64,000 bases of DNA, from NCBI RefSeq assembly GCF_910592395.1, contig NC_088326.1, positions 129,001 to 193,000 on the forward strand. The letters are read 5' to 3'. Both the position numbers and the translations under genes were made by a program. Source of the DNA: Lineus longissimus (Eukaryota > Nemertea > Pilidiophora > Heteronemertea > Lineidae). Below the pieces are notes generated by a model that did no database searches, was not told the DNA's origin, and saw only the letters and a program-made list of their open reading frames with translations. This document shows, piece after piece, positions 47,889 to 58,700 of this stretch. How positions within the stretch are numbered: position 1 is the first letter of the stretch; each line of letters starts with the position of its first letter.

Positions 47889-48860
47889 ATGGATCCAAGC
47901 CTGAAAACTTTGCCAGAAAAGATAAGAGAGTGCATGTCTGCACGCATGTCTGCTACAGGACATAGCCCTGTGGGTATGTCTACTATAGAAGGCACCTGGA
48001 GAGGTATGTGTGCTCCTGGAAATATCCCTGTAAGGAAGCCTGCCACTGGAATACCCCCGGTACTCGTATCAGCTACGGGAATAATGCCGATACATGACAT
48101 ACGTGCGTCTACTGCTAGAAGTAACCCTGGAGGTATGTCTGCTACAGAATGTACCCCTGTAGGTATGTTTGGGAGAGGAAGTACCTCAATTTCATGTACA
48201 GGAAGTATCCCTGCAGTTATGTCAAGGACAGAAAATGTCCCTGTAGGTGTGTCGCCTAACGGAGCTAAAGGTAATACACATGCACAAATGGAGGCCTCAA
48301 AATCAGATGGAACAATGGAAAATCCTCCCACTGAAAAGAAAATTCACAAATGTCCTGATTGTGACCAAGTTTTGAAGGATAATAGTAGTCTAGTTGAGCA
48401 TATTCGTATTCACACTGGAGAGAAACCCTTCGTCTGCACTCGTATGGACTGTCAGAAGGCTTTTCGCAAGAAGCCCCAACTCACAGCACACGAGTTGATT
48501 CACACTGGGGGAAAACCCCACCAGTGCCTATACTGTTCAAAAGCATTTCGCCGGAGACCACATCTGATCTCACATGAACTTATTCATACTGGAGAAAAGC
48601 CTTTCAAGTGTTCAAACTGCGACCAATCATTTCGTAAGAAACATCATCTGATTTCACATGAACTGATTCACTCTGGACTAAAGCCATTCAAATGTTCACA
48701 TTGTGAGAAAACTTTTCGTAAGCGTCATCACATGACATCTCATGAACTCATTCACACCGGAGAGAAACCATTCAAATGTTCAAACACGACCTGCGATAAA
48801 AGTTTTCGCAAGAAGGGTAGTTTGGTTTCACATGAATTGACCCATCCACCTAAGGAATAA
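47889..48860 (+). CDS. C2H2 zinc-finger protein, six fingers
   Basis: A probable nuclear DNA-binding regulator of 323 aa in one coding exon. Six consecutive C2H2 fingers run from Cys155 to about residue 320 with TGEKP-type linkers. Fingers 2 and 6 have a four-residue Cys-Cys spacing (CTRMDC, CSNTTC); the others have two. Fingers 3-6 share the frame SHELIH and are close duplicates of each other. The first 125 residues form a degenerate repeat of about 15 residues (SATGxxPVGM), rich in Met, Gly, Pro, Ser and Thr. No KRAB, BTB, ZAD or SCAN domain is present, so the target and direction of regulation cannot be given. The ATG at 47889 is the first in frame after the likely acceptor. It resembles lineage-specific zinc fingers of invertebrates. 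Confidence 0.88.
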   Translation: MDPSLKTLPEKIRECMSARMSATGHSPVGMSTIEGTWRGMCAPGNIPVRKPATGIPPVLVSATGIMPIHDIRASTARSNPGGMSATECTPVGMFGRGSTSISCTGSIPAVMSRTENVPVGVSPNGAKGNTHAQMEASKSDGTMENPPTEKKIHKCPDCDQVLKDNSSLVEHIRIHTGEKPFVCTRMDCQKAFRKKPQLTAHELIHTGGKPHQCLYCSKAFRRRPHLISHELIHTGEKPFKCSNCDQSFRKKHHLISHELIHSGLKPFKCSHCEKTFRKRHHMTSHELIHTGEKPFKCSNTTCDKSFRKKGSLVSHELTHPPKE

Positions 48861-49578
48861 GAAAATGATATTGTTTGTTAACTAAGAGAACATGTTTGAT
48901 ATGGGTTTTCTGTAAATTACCTGATGTCACAGGACACAAGCTTTATGCCAGGGTTAGTGACCATGTTGTTTTGAACAAACATGCTGTTGTCTTTTGTTTT
49001 GTATTTCATATTTTTATTTCTGGTTTCTTTTAACTGTTTTGTTAGAGAAAGTGTATTTTGTCCAGGATACAGAATTGTCATTGTGCACCAATTCTCTGAA
49101 GAATACTAGGCTGATGAGGTTAGAGTGCACATAACTTGGTGTTGATGAATTTTTTATAAAATTGTTGTCAAACTTTGGATAAAAATGGACTGGAAAAGGT
49201 TTGGCAGGATGAGACTGTCTTCTGTTGTTCGCATTCTGGTCATTCTTCCAAGGTTAACCTTGGAATGCTTGGTGGTCATTGTTCCCTCCATATTCGGCTT
49301 AGTGTAATGAATTAATGAAGGTGTTTGTTGTATTTATATCTGTAATTGTAGTATCATGAGTTCAGTAGAACGCTAACAATTTATGTTCAATTGAACAGAT
49401 GTCAGATTAATACGTCTTAAACCATCCAGGGTTAAAATTCACACAATTCTGATATACTGTACCTATTAATTCACCAGTGGAGTCTGCAGATTAGTTTACC
49501 ATGGGACTATGCAGATTAGTTCATGAACGTTAACCCTAGCTGGCCAAAGGTATAGGGCACAACAACTGCCGCTGCCAT
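48861..49578 (+). other. 3' flank of the zinc-finger gene
   Basis: T-rich unique sequence with no coding signal, probably 3' UTR. Confidence 0.4.
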
Positions 49579-49580
49579 GC

Positions 49581-49709
49581 TGTCATCTCAAGGCTATGAC
49601 ATAGCTGTCATCTCAAGGCTATGACATAGCTATCATCACAAGGCTATGACATAGCTGTCCTCACAAGGCTATGACATAGCTGTCCTCACAAGGCTATGAC
49701 ATGGCTGTG
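49581..49709. repeat. 25-bp minisatellite, five copies
   Basis: Core CAAGGCTATGACATAGCTGT, period 25 bp. The left copies read TCATCTCA and the right ones TCCTCACA. Confidence 0.95.
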
Positions 49710-49878
49710 ACTGAGATGTGACGTCTATTTTGTCTGAGTTTTGACATTATTTTGTTGCATACCCCAGTACATCAGCGCCGCCGTCTATGATATCATTATC
49801 CTATTGCCCTTGAATATACTGCTTGAGACATTGCACTTGAATGTCAAGTTGTGCATGAAATGTATGTTTTACATAGCA

Positions 49879-49884
49879 AATAAA
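49879..49884 (+). promoter_or_regulatory. Candidate polyadenylation signal, zinc-finger gene
   Basis: GCAAATAAAGC about 1 kb after the stop codon is the first canonical AATAAA seen downstream. Confidence 0.35.
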
Positions 49885-49979
49885 GCCTCTCTCGAATATC
49901 AGCTGTTTAATTTTAGTCTGTCGAATTATAAGTTCGTTAAGGGTTGACGGAGAAATCCAGCCTACTGGCTGGTGAGACC

Positions 49980-50200
49980 ATTGGTCTTCAAGACGGATTG
50001 TTCCTCCAATCCACCATTGGCTCGAGCTAGCTCTGATGTTGTCTTCAAGACGGATTGTTCCTCCAACACACCATTGGCCAGAGACAGATTGTTCCCCCAA
50101 CACACCATTGGCCAGAGCAGCTCTGATGTTGTCTTCAAGACGGATTGTTCCCCCAACACACCATTGCCCAGAGTGAGCACTGATGCTTGTCTTCAAGATG
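49980..50200. repeat. Irregular repeat with GTCTTCAAGACGGATTGTTC units
   Basis: Four to five copies of a unit containing CTTCAAGACGGATTGTTC, CCAACACACCATTGGCCAG and AGCTCTGATGTT, in changing order and with deletions. Confidence 0.85.
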
Positions 50201-50346
50201 TGATGTTCATGACTGAAGTCATCACCAAGAGATATGATACTGATGGGTTGTCAACATCATCGCCCAGAGCTACTGATGTCTTGAAGATTATCATCATCAT
50301 GAAAACAATGTTAAAGAAAAACAGGGAGAAAATTAAAAAGATTCCG

Positions 50347-50418
50347 TGGAGATGCCGGGGATCGAACCCGGGGCCTCTCGCATGCAAAGCGAGCGCTCTA
50401 CCACTGAGCTACATCCCC
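50347..50418 (-). tRNA. tRNA-Ala (anticodon UGC)
   Basis: A complete 72-nt cloverleaf reads on the minus strand. The acceptor stem GGGGATG pairs with CATCTCC (one G-U). A-box TAGCTCAGTGGTAGAGC; anticodon stem CTCGC/GCGAG with loop TTTGCAT, so the anticodon is TGC, decoding GCA. T arm CCGGGTTCGATCCCCGG, discriminator A. There is no intron and no encoded CCA. No clear T4 terminator was checked beyond the 3' end. Confidence 0.95.
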
Positions 50419-52402
50419 TTCGCTGGATGGAACGGAATAGAGTTTTTATTTAATCTCTAGTCATGAAATATAAAGCAAAGTACGAGTTTGCATTTATGTT
50501 TTATGATACTAATGATTTATATTCAACTTTGCGTAAGCTTACTTGCATTTGTAACCAATTTTTGCTCTCACTGGTCAGTTTTTAAGCCATTTTTACATTA
50601 TTAATTAGTACCTTTTTTGCCACCAGATGGCTCATTTTGTAAATATCTGTTGAGTTGGCATGAACAGATTTTCGATTTATGGATCAAATATTTATCAAAA
50701 TGCAAACCAGTTGATTGTCAAACTCGATCCTCCTGCTGACCAACATGTGCGTCTATTATTCCTGTACCAATCGAAGTCCTTTTTGTCAGCTGTAAATGGA
50801 CAGAATCCTTTTTATAGGGTTTTATGTGAGTGGCAGTACCGCCTCTTCATTCAATCATGAAGCAAGATCATGAGAGACATCATCCAGCATCACTCCATCA
50901 TCCCTCATACTCGAACAGTGACTGAGGTAGCACCGTAAATCAGTTGAGTAATATGCTGGCATAAGTCAGATAAAGATGGTCTCAACATAAAGATAGATAC
51001 AATATGTTAGTAGGCCTACCAGCAATAACATAGTACAAATCCCACAACACAACTAATATTGAGGCCAATACAAGTAAAGAAGGGGCATGTGAAGGGCTGC
51101 CTCTCTGGATCCAGGTCAACTGCTAACACACCACAGGCACATGTTCAGTGGGTGAGTTCATACAGCCAAATGCACAGCTCGATTACATCATAGGATTAAC
51201 ATGATTAACAAAACAATACTGTAATCTCCCACAGTGAGTGACAGGTGAAGGACAGCTCTCTGGTCCAGGCCAACATGGCATGGTCATGTAGCTTGAGGGT
51301 GAGTTCATTGGGCCAAATACACAGTTATACCTAGGCTATGAGGGGTCACTCTGGTCCAGGCCAATATGGCATGGTCATGTAGCTTGAGGGTGAGTTCATT
51401 GGGCCAAATACACAGTTATACCTAGGCTATGAGGGATCACTCTGGTCCAGGCCAATATGGCATGGTCATGTAGCTGGAGGGTGAGTTCATTGGGCCAAAT
51501 ACACAGTTATACCTAGGCTATGAGGGGTCACTCTGGTCCAGGCCAACATGGCATGGTCATGTAGCTGGAGGGTGAGTTCATTGGGCCAAATACACAGTTA
51601 TACCTAGGCTATGAGGGGTCACTCTGGTCCAGGCCAACATGGCATGGTCATGTAGCTGGAGGGTGAGTTCATTGGGCCAAATACACAGTTATACCTAGGC
51701 TATGAGGGGTCACTCTGGTCCAGGCCAATATGGCATGGTCATGTAGCTATGAGGGATCACTCTCAATTACATCACAGGATTAACCCAACATAACCAGAGG
51801 TGACAAACACAATGAGCTCCATAATTAGGTAGATGGTCATTTTGTTTTCACAACAATAGCTGATTTTGCTGGCATGACCACTCCAACATGTGATTACCGG
51901 TGTGAAAGGAGTATAGTCCCTACCTGGGAAAGTCCTGTTAAGACATGATATATTCTTAGATAAGGACCCTTGACCGCGGTCAGCAGAGGTTGGAATGTCC
52001 AAGATTTATTATGCACATGAATAAAGACAACCATACACTATCACATCAAACATCGGAATGCGATTCCGATTCGATGATATGGCAAGTCATGATTGAAATT
52101 AGAATTAAAATCACTTCATATACCATCAAATGACCTATAAACATGCAGTACAAGTAGAGTGGTATCAGCTCACCGATTGCGGACTCACAAGATGAGTCCG
52201 TCTCTACATAAACACTTCAAAAAGACATGTTTGTTTACCCGTTGAGAGTCTGAGTTGAAGCTTTGGACTTCCTGCCCCGAATACCTCCTGCCCCATGTCC
52301 CAGACTCTTCTACTTGTTGCTTGGTGTGAACTATTCAAAAGCTGAAAGTAAACAAGATCAGCACCACCTAGATGTTGACATCAGTTTCCACTCTTGTTTT
52401 CA
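50419..52402. other. Gene-free interval upstream of VPS13B
   Basis: No coding exon is supported. It contains a 91-bp minisatellite (51254-51760). It probably includes the VPS13B promoter and untranslated first exon(s). Confidence 0.5.
51254..51760. repeat. 91-bp minisatellite, about 5.5 copies
   Basis: Unit containing CTCTGGTCCAGGCCAACATG and TTCATTGGGCCAAATACACA, period 91 bp with few substitutions (ggggTCACT / gggaTCACT; AGCTTGAGG / AGCTGGAGG). Confidence 0.95.
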
Positions 52403-52747
52403 GTCTGATCTGATGCCGTCAACAGACTTGTTGCCAGTTAGCCACTGATTGTTCCTTACAGTCTGATCTGATGCCGTCAACAGACTTGTTGCCAGTTAGC
52501 CACTGATTGTTCCTTACAGTCTGATCTGATGCCGTCAACAGACTTGTTGCCAGTTAGCCACTGATTGTTCCTTACAGTCTGATCTGATGCCGTCAACAGA
52601 CTTGCTGCTAGTTAGCCACTGATTGTTCCTTACAGTCTGATCTGATGCCGTCAACAGACTTGCTGCCAGTTAGCCACTGATTGTTCCTTACAGTCTGATC
52701 TGATGCCGTCAACAGACTTGCTGCCAGTTAGCCACTGATTGTTCAAC
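52403..52747 (+). repeat. 58-bp repeat in the VPS13B leader: six acceptors and six 11-codon upstream ORFs
   Basis: A 58-bp unit starts at 52403, 52461, 52519, 52577, 52635 and 52693. The first is preceded by TTGTTTTCAG, the others by TTCCTTACAG, so each could act as a 3' splice site. Each unit also encodes a short upstream ORF MPSTDLLPVSH (one variant LLLVSH). The last upstream ORF stops at 52738, nine bases before the VPS13B ATG. Confidence 0.85.
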
Positions 52748-55700
52748 ATGTTCAAACTTGAGTCGTACGTGACGCCACTCTTAATGGGCTACGTGGATAA
52801 ATATGTTAAACTCAAGCCAGAAGATCTGCAAGTCTCTCTGTGGGGCGGTGACATCGTCCTTAACAAGTTGGATCTCCGTTTGGATGCCATTGAAGAAGCC
52901 ATCAAGTTGCCGATCATGTTCAAAAGTGGGCATATCCATGAGTTACGCATTCATGTCCCGTGGACGAGGTTGGCATCTGAACCAGTAGTCATAACGATCA
53001 ATACCATTGAGTGTGTTTTGAAACTTCGCGACACGGCACACAAGGATCACATGAAGGTGAACACAGTTGCAAAAACCCAAAAACCAAAGCTGAAGAAACC
53101 GAATGCGGAGGAACTGCCTCCAGGGTATCTGCAGAGCATGATCAACAGAATTGTAAATAATCTAAAAGTCGTTGTAAATAACTTGATTTTGAAATTTGTA
53201 GAAGACGATATTGTACTCTCGTTAAACATCAAATCTGCGGAATGTTACAGCGCCAGTAAAACCTGGAACGAATCATTTATTGAGCTCGCACCACCAGAAT
53301 TAGTCCTACGGAAAGTTGTTGATTTCCATGACTTGACGGTGTGTTTGGATAAGAGAGACGGCAGTGGGAAGATTGAGAACTACCAAGAACCATCGCTGTA
53401 CCGCTGTTCAATGACGTGTCGTATGCATATGGGCTACGACAGCCTCCATGCAAAGTTACCGAGTGTGACCAAGATGAACTTGTTCTGTGAAAAGCTTGAT
53501 GTGTCATTGACTGACACACAGCTGCCAATGTTTTGGAGACTAGTGGAGCTGTTTCTTGCGATTTATTACGGGACATTAGAGCTGCCCGATCCAGACCCGG
53601 AGGATGCTGACACGAATGAGGAGAATGGAGACAGTGCTATTGAGTCTCAAACAGAAGGTAGGAATGTTCACTGAGAGCATTGGAAGCCCTGACCTCTGTC
53701 GGGCCTTAACAGGAATGTGCATAAGCTAAAACAGCCATTCTGTATCAATTACAGTTGGAAATTATTGTTTTGTTAGCACAGAAGTTGTCAGTATCAAGTT
53801 ATGATTATATCAAATACCTATGTCTTATGTTCTCTTTCTGTTCAAACCAACAGTCCTAGCATATTTTCTAATTTGTTTGCAGCACCAGCTCCAAGTGTGC
53901 CTCATACATCCCATGAAGGTGACCAGGCAAGCTGGGCTGGCTGGGCGTGGTCGTTTGTCCCACATGTCCTACCAACTGAAGAGGGTAGCGACGAGGAAGA
54001 ATCGACCCCTAGGAAGAAGACGCCACCTATACTTGCTGTTGGAATCTATTGTTCTCATGCGTCCTTGGTCATCAAGGTAAGCATTACCATTTTGTTGATT
54101 CACGTAAATCAACAAGGTTGCAATGTTCAGCTCATACGGCATATCGTATATCATTCGTAACCAGTCTCCTATCATTTCAGCAAACTGAGCATGTGCAGGA
54201 GAGCCGTTTCTTCGGACCTCAGAAGATTGTCTTCAAGCCGTTCATGTGTTTTGAGGTGCATGGTATAGGTGTAGACGTGTTGTTGGAGGGCCTGGAGTTC
54301 CTCAATGGACAGTTTGGCATCATTTCCGGCCGCGTCTATAGTGTGGGTGACTGTGTGTGTGGAGCGAGGGAGGACAACTGTCCACCAAAGGTAATTCTTT
54401 CATGTGTACCCCGCATTATGTCCTTTATAGGGTCTCGGCAAAATAGTTGAACAGGAAAACCAGCACTTGTTCAATAAGTTAATGTCTGTGTTTTGTTTTT
54501 CAGAGCGCTGTTTTCTTCCAAAGTGGTCCCCAGGATGTGGCGTTGAAGGACATTAACTTCATGTCAGATTCACTCTTTGATGACGAGAGTGCGGAAAATC
54601 TTGGGGAAAAAGCCGAGTTTATTTTTGACGCTGAGGTCCATAGACAAGTCTACACCGAAGCATGGGCATCGAAGAAGTACGGAGCTTTCTATGTGGATTA
54701 TATGTACATAATGGAGGAGAAAGGGGAACAGCATATGAGTGAGTGTTTGAAAACTTAGATGCATATGAATGATCAATTTCAATTTCCTTCAAAGTATTTC
54801 CATAAAAATATATTCCTTATGAACATATTCTAAGGAGAAGTAGTGTGACTTCAGTGCATCATCTGCTTGTTGATGTAATCTGATTAGAGTAATATCAGAG
54901 CCATAATGTTAAAGCGATCTATGATTTCTCGCTAGGTGGCAGCACTTCAAGTTTGTTTGAAGGTGACGAGAGCGTGCAAGAGAACTCGTCAATGTCGTTC
55001 CTGATTGGTGGCAGCCATCTTGCATTGTCAAGCGCCATGTTACATCGTGTTGAGAAGTTCGTCTACGCATCCTTGGACCATGAGTATGAACCTTATACGA
55101 AAGTACACGAAGGTGAGTTATCATTGTCATCATTTCACCGTCTGTAATCCGGCAAGCTTATCTGCCCTAATGGTCCTTCAGTTTAACAACATATCTTGAT
55201 CAATGTTTAACCAACAGTTTTTCTCCCTTTAGAAATAGTGGATGATAACCGGCGTCCACCAACAGAGGAGCAAGTGGACGCGATGGAGCGTTATGTCAAC
55301 ACGCGGACCATGCACCTGACCTTGGTCAACCCAACAGTCTCTCTCCTCGCCGCAGACCATCCCTACTGTGATATCAAACATCGGAAAAACATCGTCATGA
55401 AGAAATCAAGGCGGGGTTCGAAAGTGAGCGGGGAAAAGATGCGTTACATGCAGCCATTACCTGCAGTACTTCTACAAGCCACCCGGTTTGAAATGCAGCT
55501 GGTCAGACCAATGTACCCTCGGCGTCTCGTCAAGTTCATCAGCAAGTTAAAGGAGCCCTCGAGTAACTTGTTACATCACTGCCATACTCATCTGTATATC
55601 AAGGTACGTGTTGGTGAAGGTTCCTCGTTACATCACTGCCATACTCATCTGTATATCAAGGTACGTGTTGGTGAAGGTTCCTTGTTACATCACTGCCATA

Positions 55701-58700
55701 CTCATCTGTATATCAAGGTACGTGTTGGTGAAGGTTCCTCGTTACATCACTGCCATACTCATCTGTATATCAAGGTACGTGTTGGTGAAGGTTCCTCGTT
55801 ACATCACTGCCATACTCGTCTGTATATCAAGGTACGTGTTGGTGAAGGTTCCTCGTTACATCACTGCCATACTCGTCTGTATATCAAGGTACGTGTTGGT
55901 GAAGGTTCCTCGTTACATCACTGCCATACTCGTCTGTATATCAAGGTACGTGTTGGTGAAGGTTCCCTCATAGAATCTAGGATGGCCGTCAAGGCCAGTT
56001 AACGGGCGATTCTGAAAACCTGTGGATTTCTATTTCAGATATTTGGTGTACAGGCTGGTCTCTATCGGATGGAGCAGTCCCAACCAAGTGTCGTCAGCCT
56101 TGTACCACAGACCAGTGGTGCTTACTACAAGAAAACACTGGTGCTGCCGATGTATTGGTGAGTTCTCATGCCATCAGTATCACTGCCACAGGTCAAATTG
56201 AAGTCATGATTATAGTCCTCTGCCAAGCTGAACACTTAAGGTTGAGGTACAGCAAACACATTACCAATTAGGACAGCCAGCGTCGTAGGACAGCCAATGT
56301 TGTAACCTTATAATATTTCGTTGAATTCCAATCTTGTACTTGCAGGAGCGACCCGGACCAACCCCACAGGGAATGCCTCTACGAACTGCCAAACTTCAAG
56401 GTTCAATCGACCAACGCCCAGCTCCTTCTTCTCTTCTACATTGTGAGAAGCTGGAACCAAAATATTCCAAACCCTGAAAGGATCGTGGACCTCTCCCTCC
56501 TCGAGGATGTCTTCAGGCCCTCAATGGCACCTGGAAACCTTCCGCTACTTGTTGCGTCCATGTCTGGTTTAGACTTGAGGCAGTCATACAAAAAGTATGG
56601 CGGCCAGATTGATGGCACCCTGTCATCCTTTAGTGTGGCTATCCATAAACAGGGTGAGTGATCAGATATAGGAGTTTTGTTTGGCCCCAAATGGAATGAT
56701 AAAGAATGACTCGGTATAATGTCATGATGAAGTGAGAAATACACCAGAATGGCAGCAGGGTGCAACCGACAACTTAAGGAGATTCAACCAATCCCCAGCA
56801 AGAAGAAACACTTTTGAACATTGAAGTAGCCAAAATGGATATGGAGTGTTTTGCACCTGAGCTCCTTCATACTTCACATTGACATTTTTCATTTCATATC
56901 AAGTTGAGAAAAAAGAGATGGTGGTTTCGCTCCTTCAAGGACCAGCGGAAACAAAAGGCAGTCAGTCCCCAGAATTCTTCACAGCAATGGCAGCAGACGC
57001 CTCATCCAAACATAAACAAACCTGTGTTGATGTGATCACCGTGTCAACACATCTGCCCAAGGAACTGCAGAATGAGGAAGGTAAGTTCGGAAAATTTTTG
57101 AAATTTCCAAAAAAATGCTTTTGTGGTTGTTTCATCATAAAATTAAAAAGTGAAGAAAAGAAATTTCTAATTTTTTTGTGGACAACTGACCAGTTGATTT
57201 TGTTTCATTCCAGTGCCTTCTATAATAGTGCTCGATGTTCAAGGGATTGTAGCCAACCTCGACCCATTCTTGTACGAGTGGTTGATCTACCACCCCCAGC
57301 ACCTCGCCACCCCTCGACCCCTCGTCACTGAGCCTGTGGCTCTCCCTGAAGATGCCGCCCTTGAGAAAAATGGATCAAAAGGTAGAGTAAACAAAGCATT
57401 CTGGAAACAGCAATTTACAAAAAATAAATGACATAATGTTTCCTACCACTTAAAGTCTTCCTTCAAACTTTCATTCTGTGTCATTCGCAGACTCGCAACC
57501 GACTGGCAGCAATGCCACCATCCCAACAGACAGCCAGAGTCGCACCCAGTCGCGTTCCATCCAGCCCAAGTCAAGGTCCTCAAACAAGAAGACGCCACCT
57601 ATTGAGGAGGTTGTTGTTAGTCTCGGTGAACAACTCGCTGCTATGATGGCACTGATACGCAAACTGAACCTGCAGGTTAGTGTGTCTCGGCACAAACTGA
57701 GCAGAAAAGGTGCAGTTCTAAATGATTCAAAATATATTTCATGATGTTTCATTTCCATACTTCCTCTCATTTGGGTTTACTCATACATACAATGTACACT
57801 AATGCGCCATTGGCGACGAAGTCTCATCCTTGAGATGTGGAAACTTTATAAATCTCCTGCCTTTGAAGAGTCAATTTTCAATAGAATACGATTTCGAAAT
57901 GAACCTGTATTTGTAATCATCCTCATTGTTGCCATCTTGTTCCGTCTTGACACTTTCTCTGTATTCATTTCTAGGTTGAGTTCCACCATTGCTGTTGCCT
58001 CTTCCCTGTCACATCTCTCCCCCTCGCCGGCCCGACTATGACCAACATCACCACGCTGCGCTCACTCCTCACCAACCACAGCCATATTGAAATGCTAGTC
58101 GTCTGTTTGCCTCGCATCATGCTTCACAGCGCTGGCCATAAATTCATCAACCCAGGACAAGAACTGCCACTGTCCAACCCAGAAATGCTGTCAACAGGTA
58201 ATCTTGTCTTTTGTCACCAACTCTCAGCCTTCATGTGACATGAAAGAAGAGCTTTTATGAACATAAGTTTTGGGTGTGAGAAGCGATGCCATTCTCAGTA
58301 CAAATGCTTAATAATCTGACATAATCATTGGCGTCTTTCAGGTGATAAGCTTCCATGGACCCTCAAAATGGACGAGATGAGCCTCTACTCATTCCACCCT
58401 GACAGCCAAGCGCTGACGTTGTTGAAGCCGCTATCTCTGACGTGTACACTCGGAATAACCAGGAAGTATTCAGGGAAAGACCACAAGGAGTTGAAGTCAC
58501 TTGGGTTCTGTGTCCACGTCGATATGGAGAGCATGTTACTGGCATTCAGTAATCAGCAGGTATGTCCACATGGAGCGCAGGTTATAAGATTATGTACAGG
58601 TGTGTCCACGTCGACATGGATCGAGAGTTTACCAATGAACTGTTTGAGAGAGAACATTGGACCAAATCAGTCGCTGAGCCGGTCTGGCAGAGCCGGTCTG

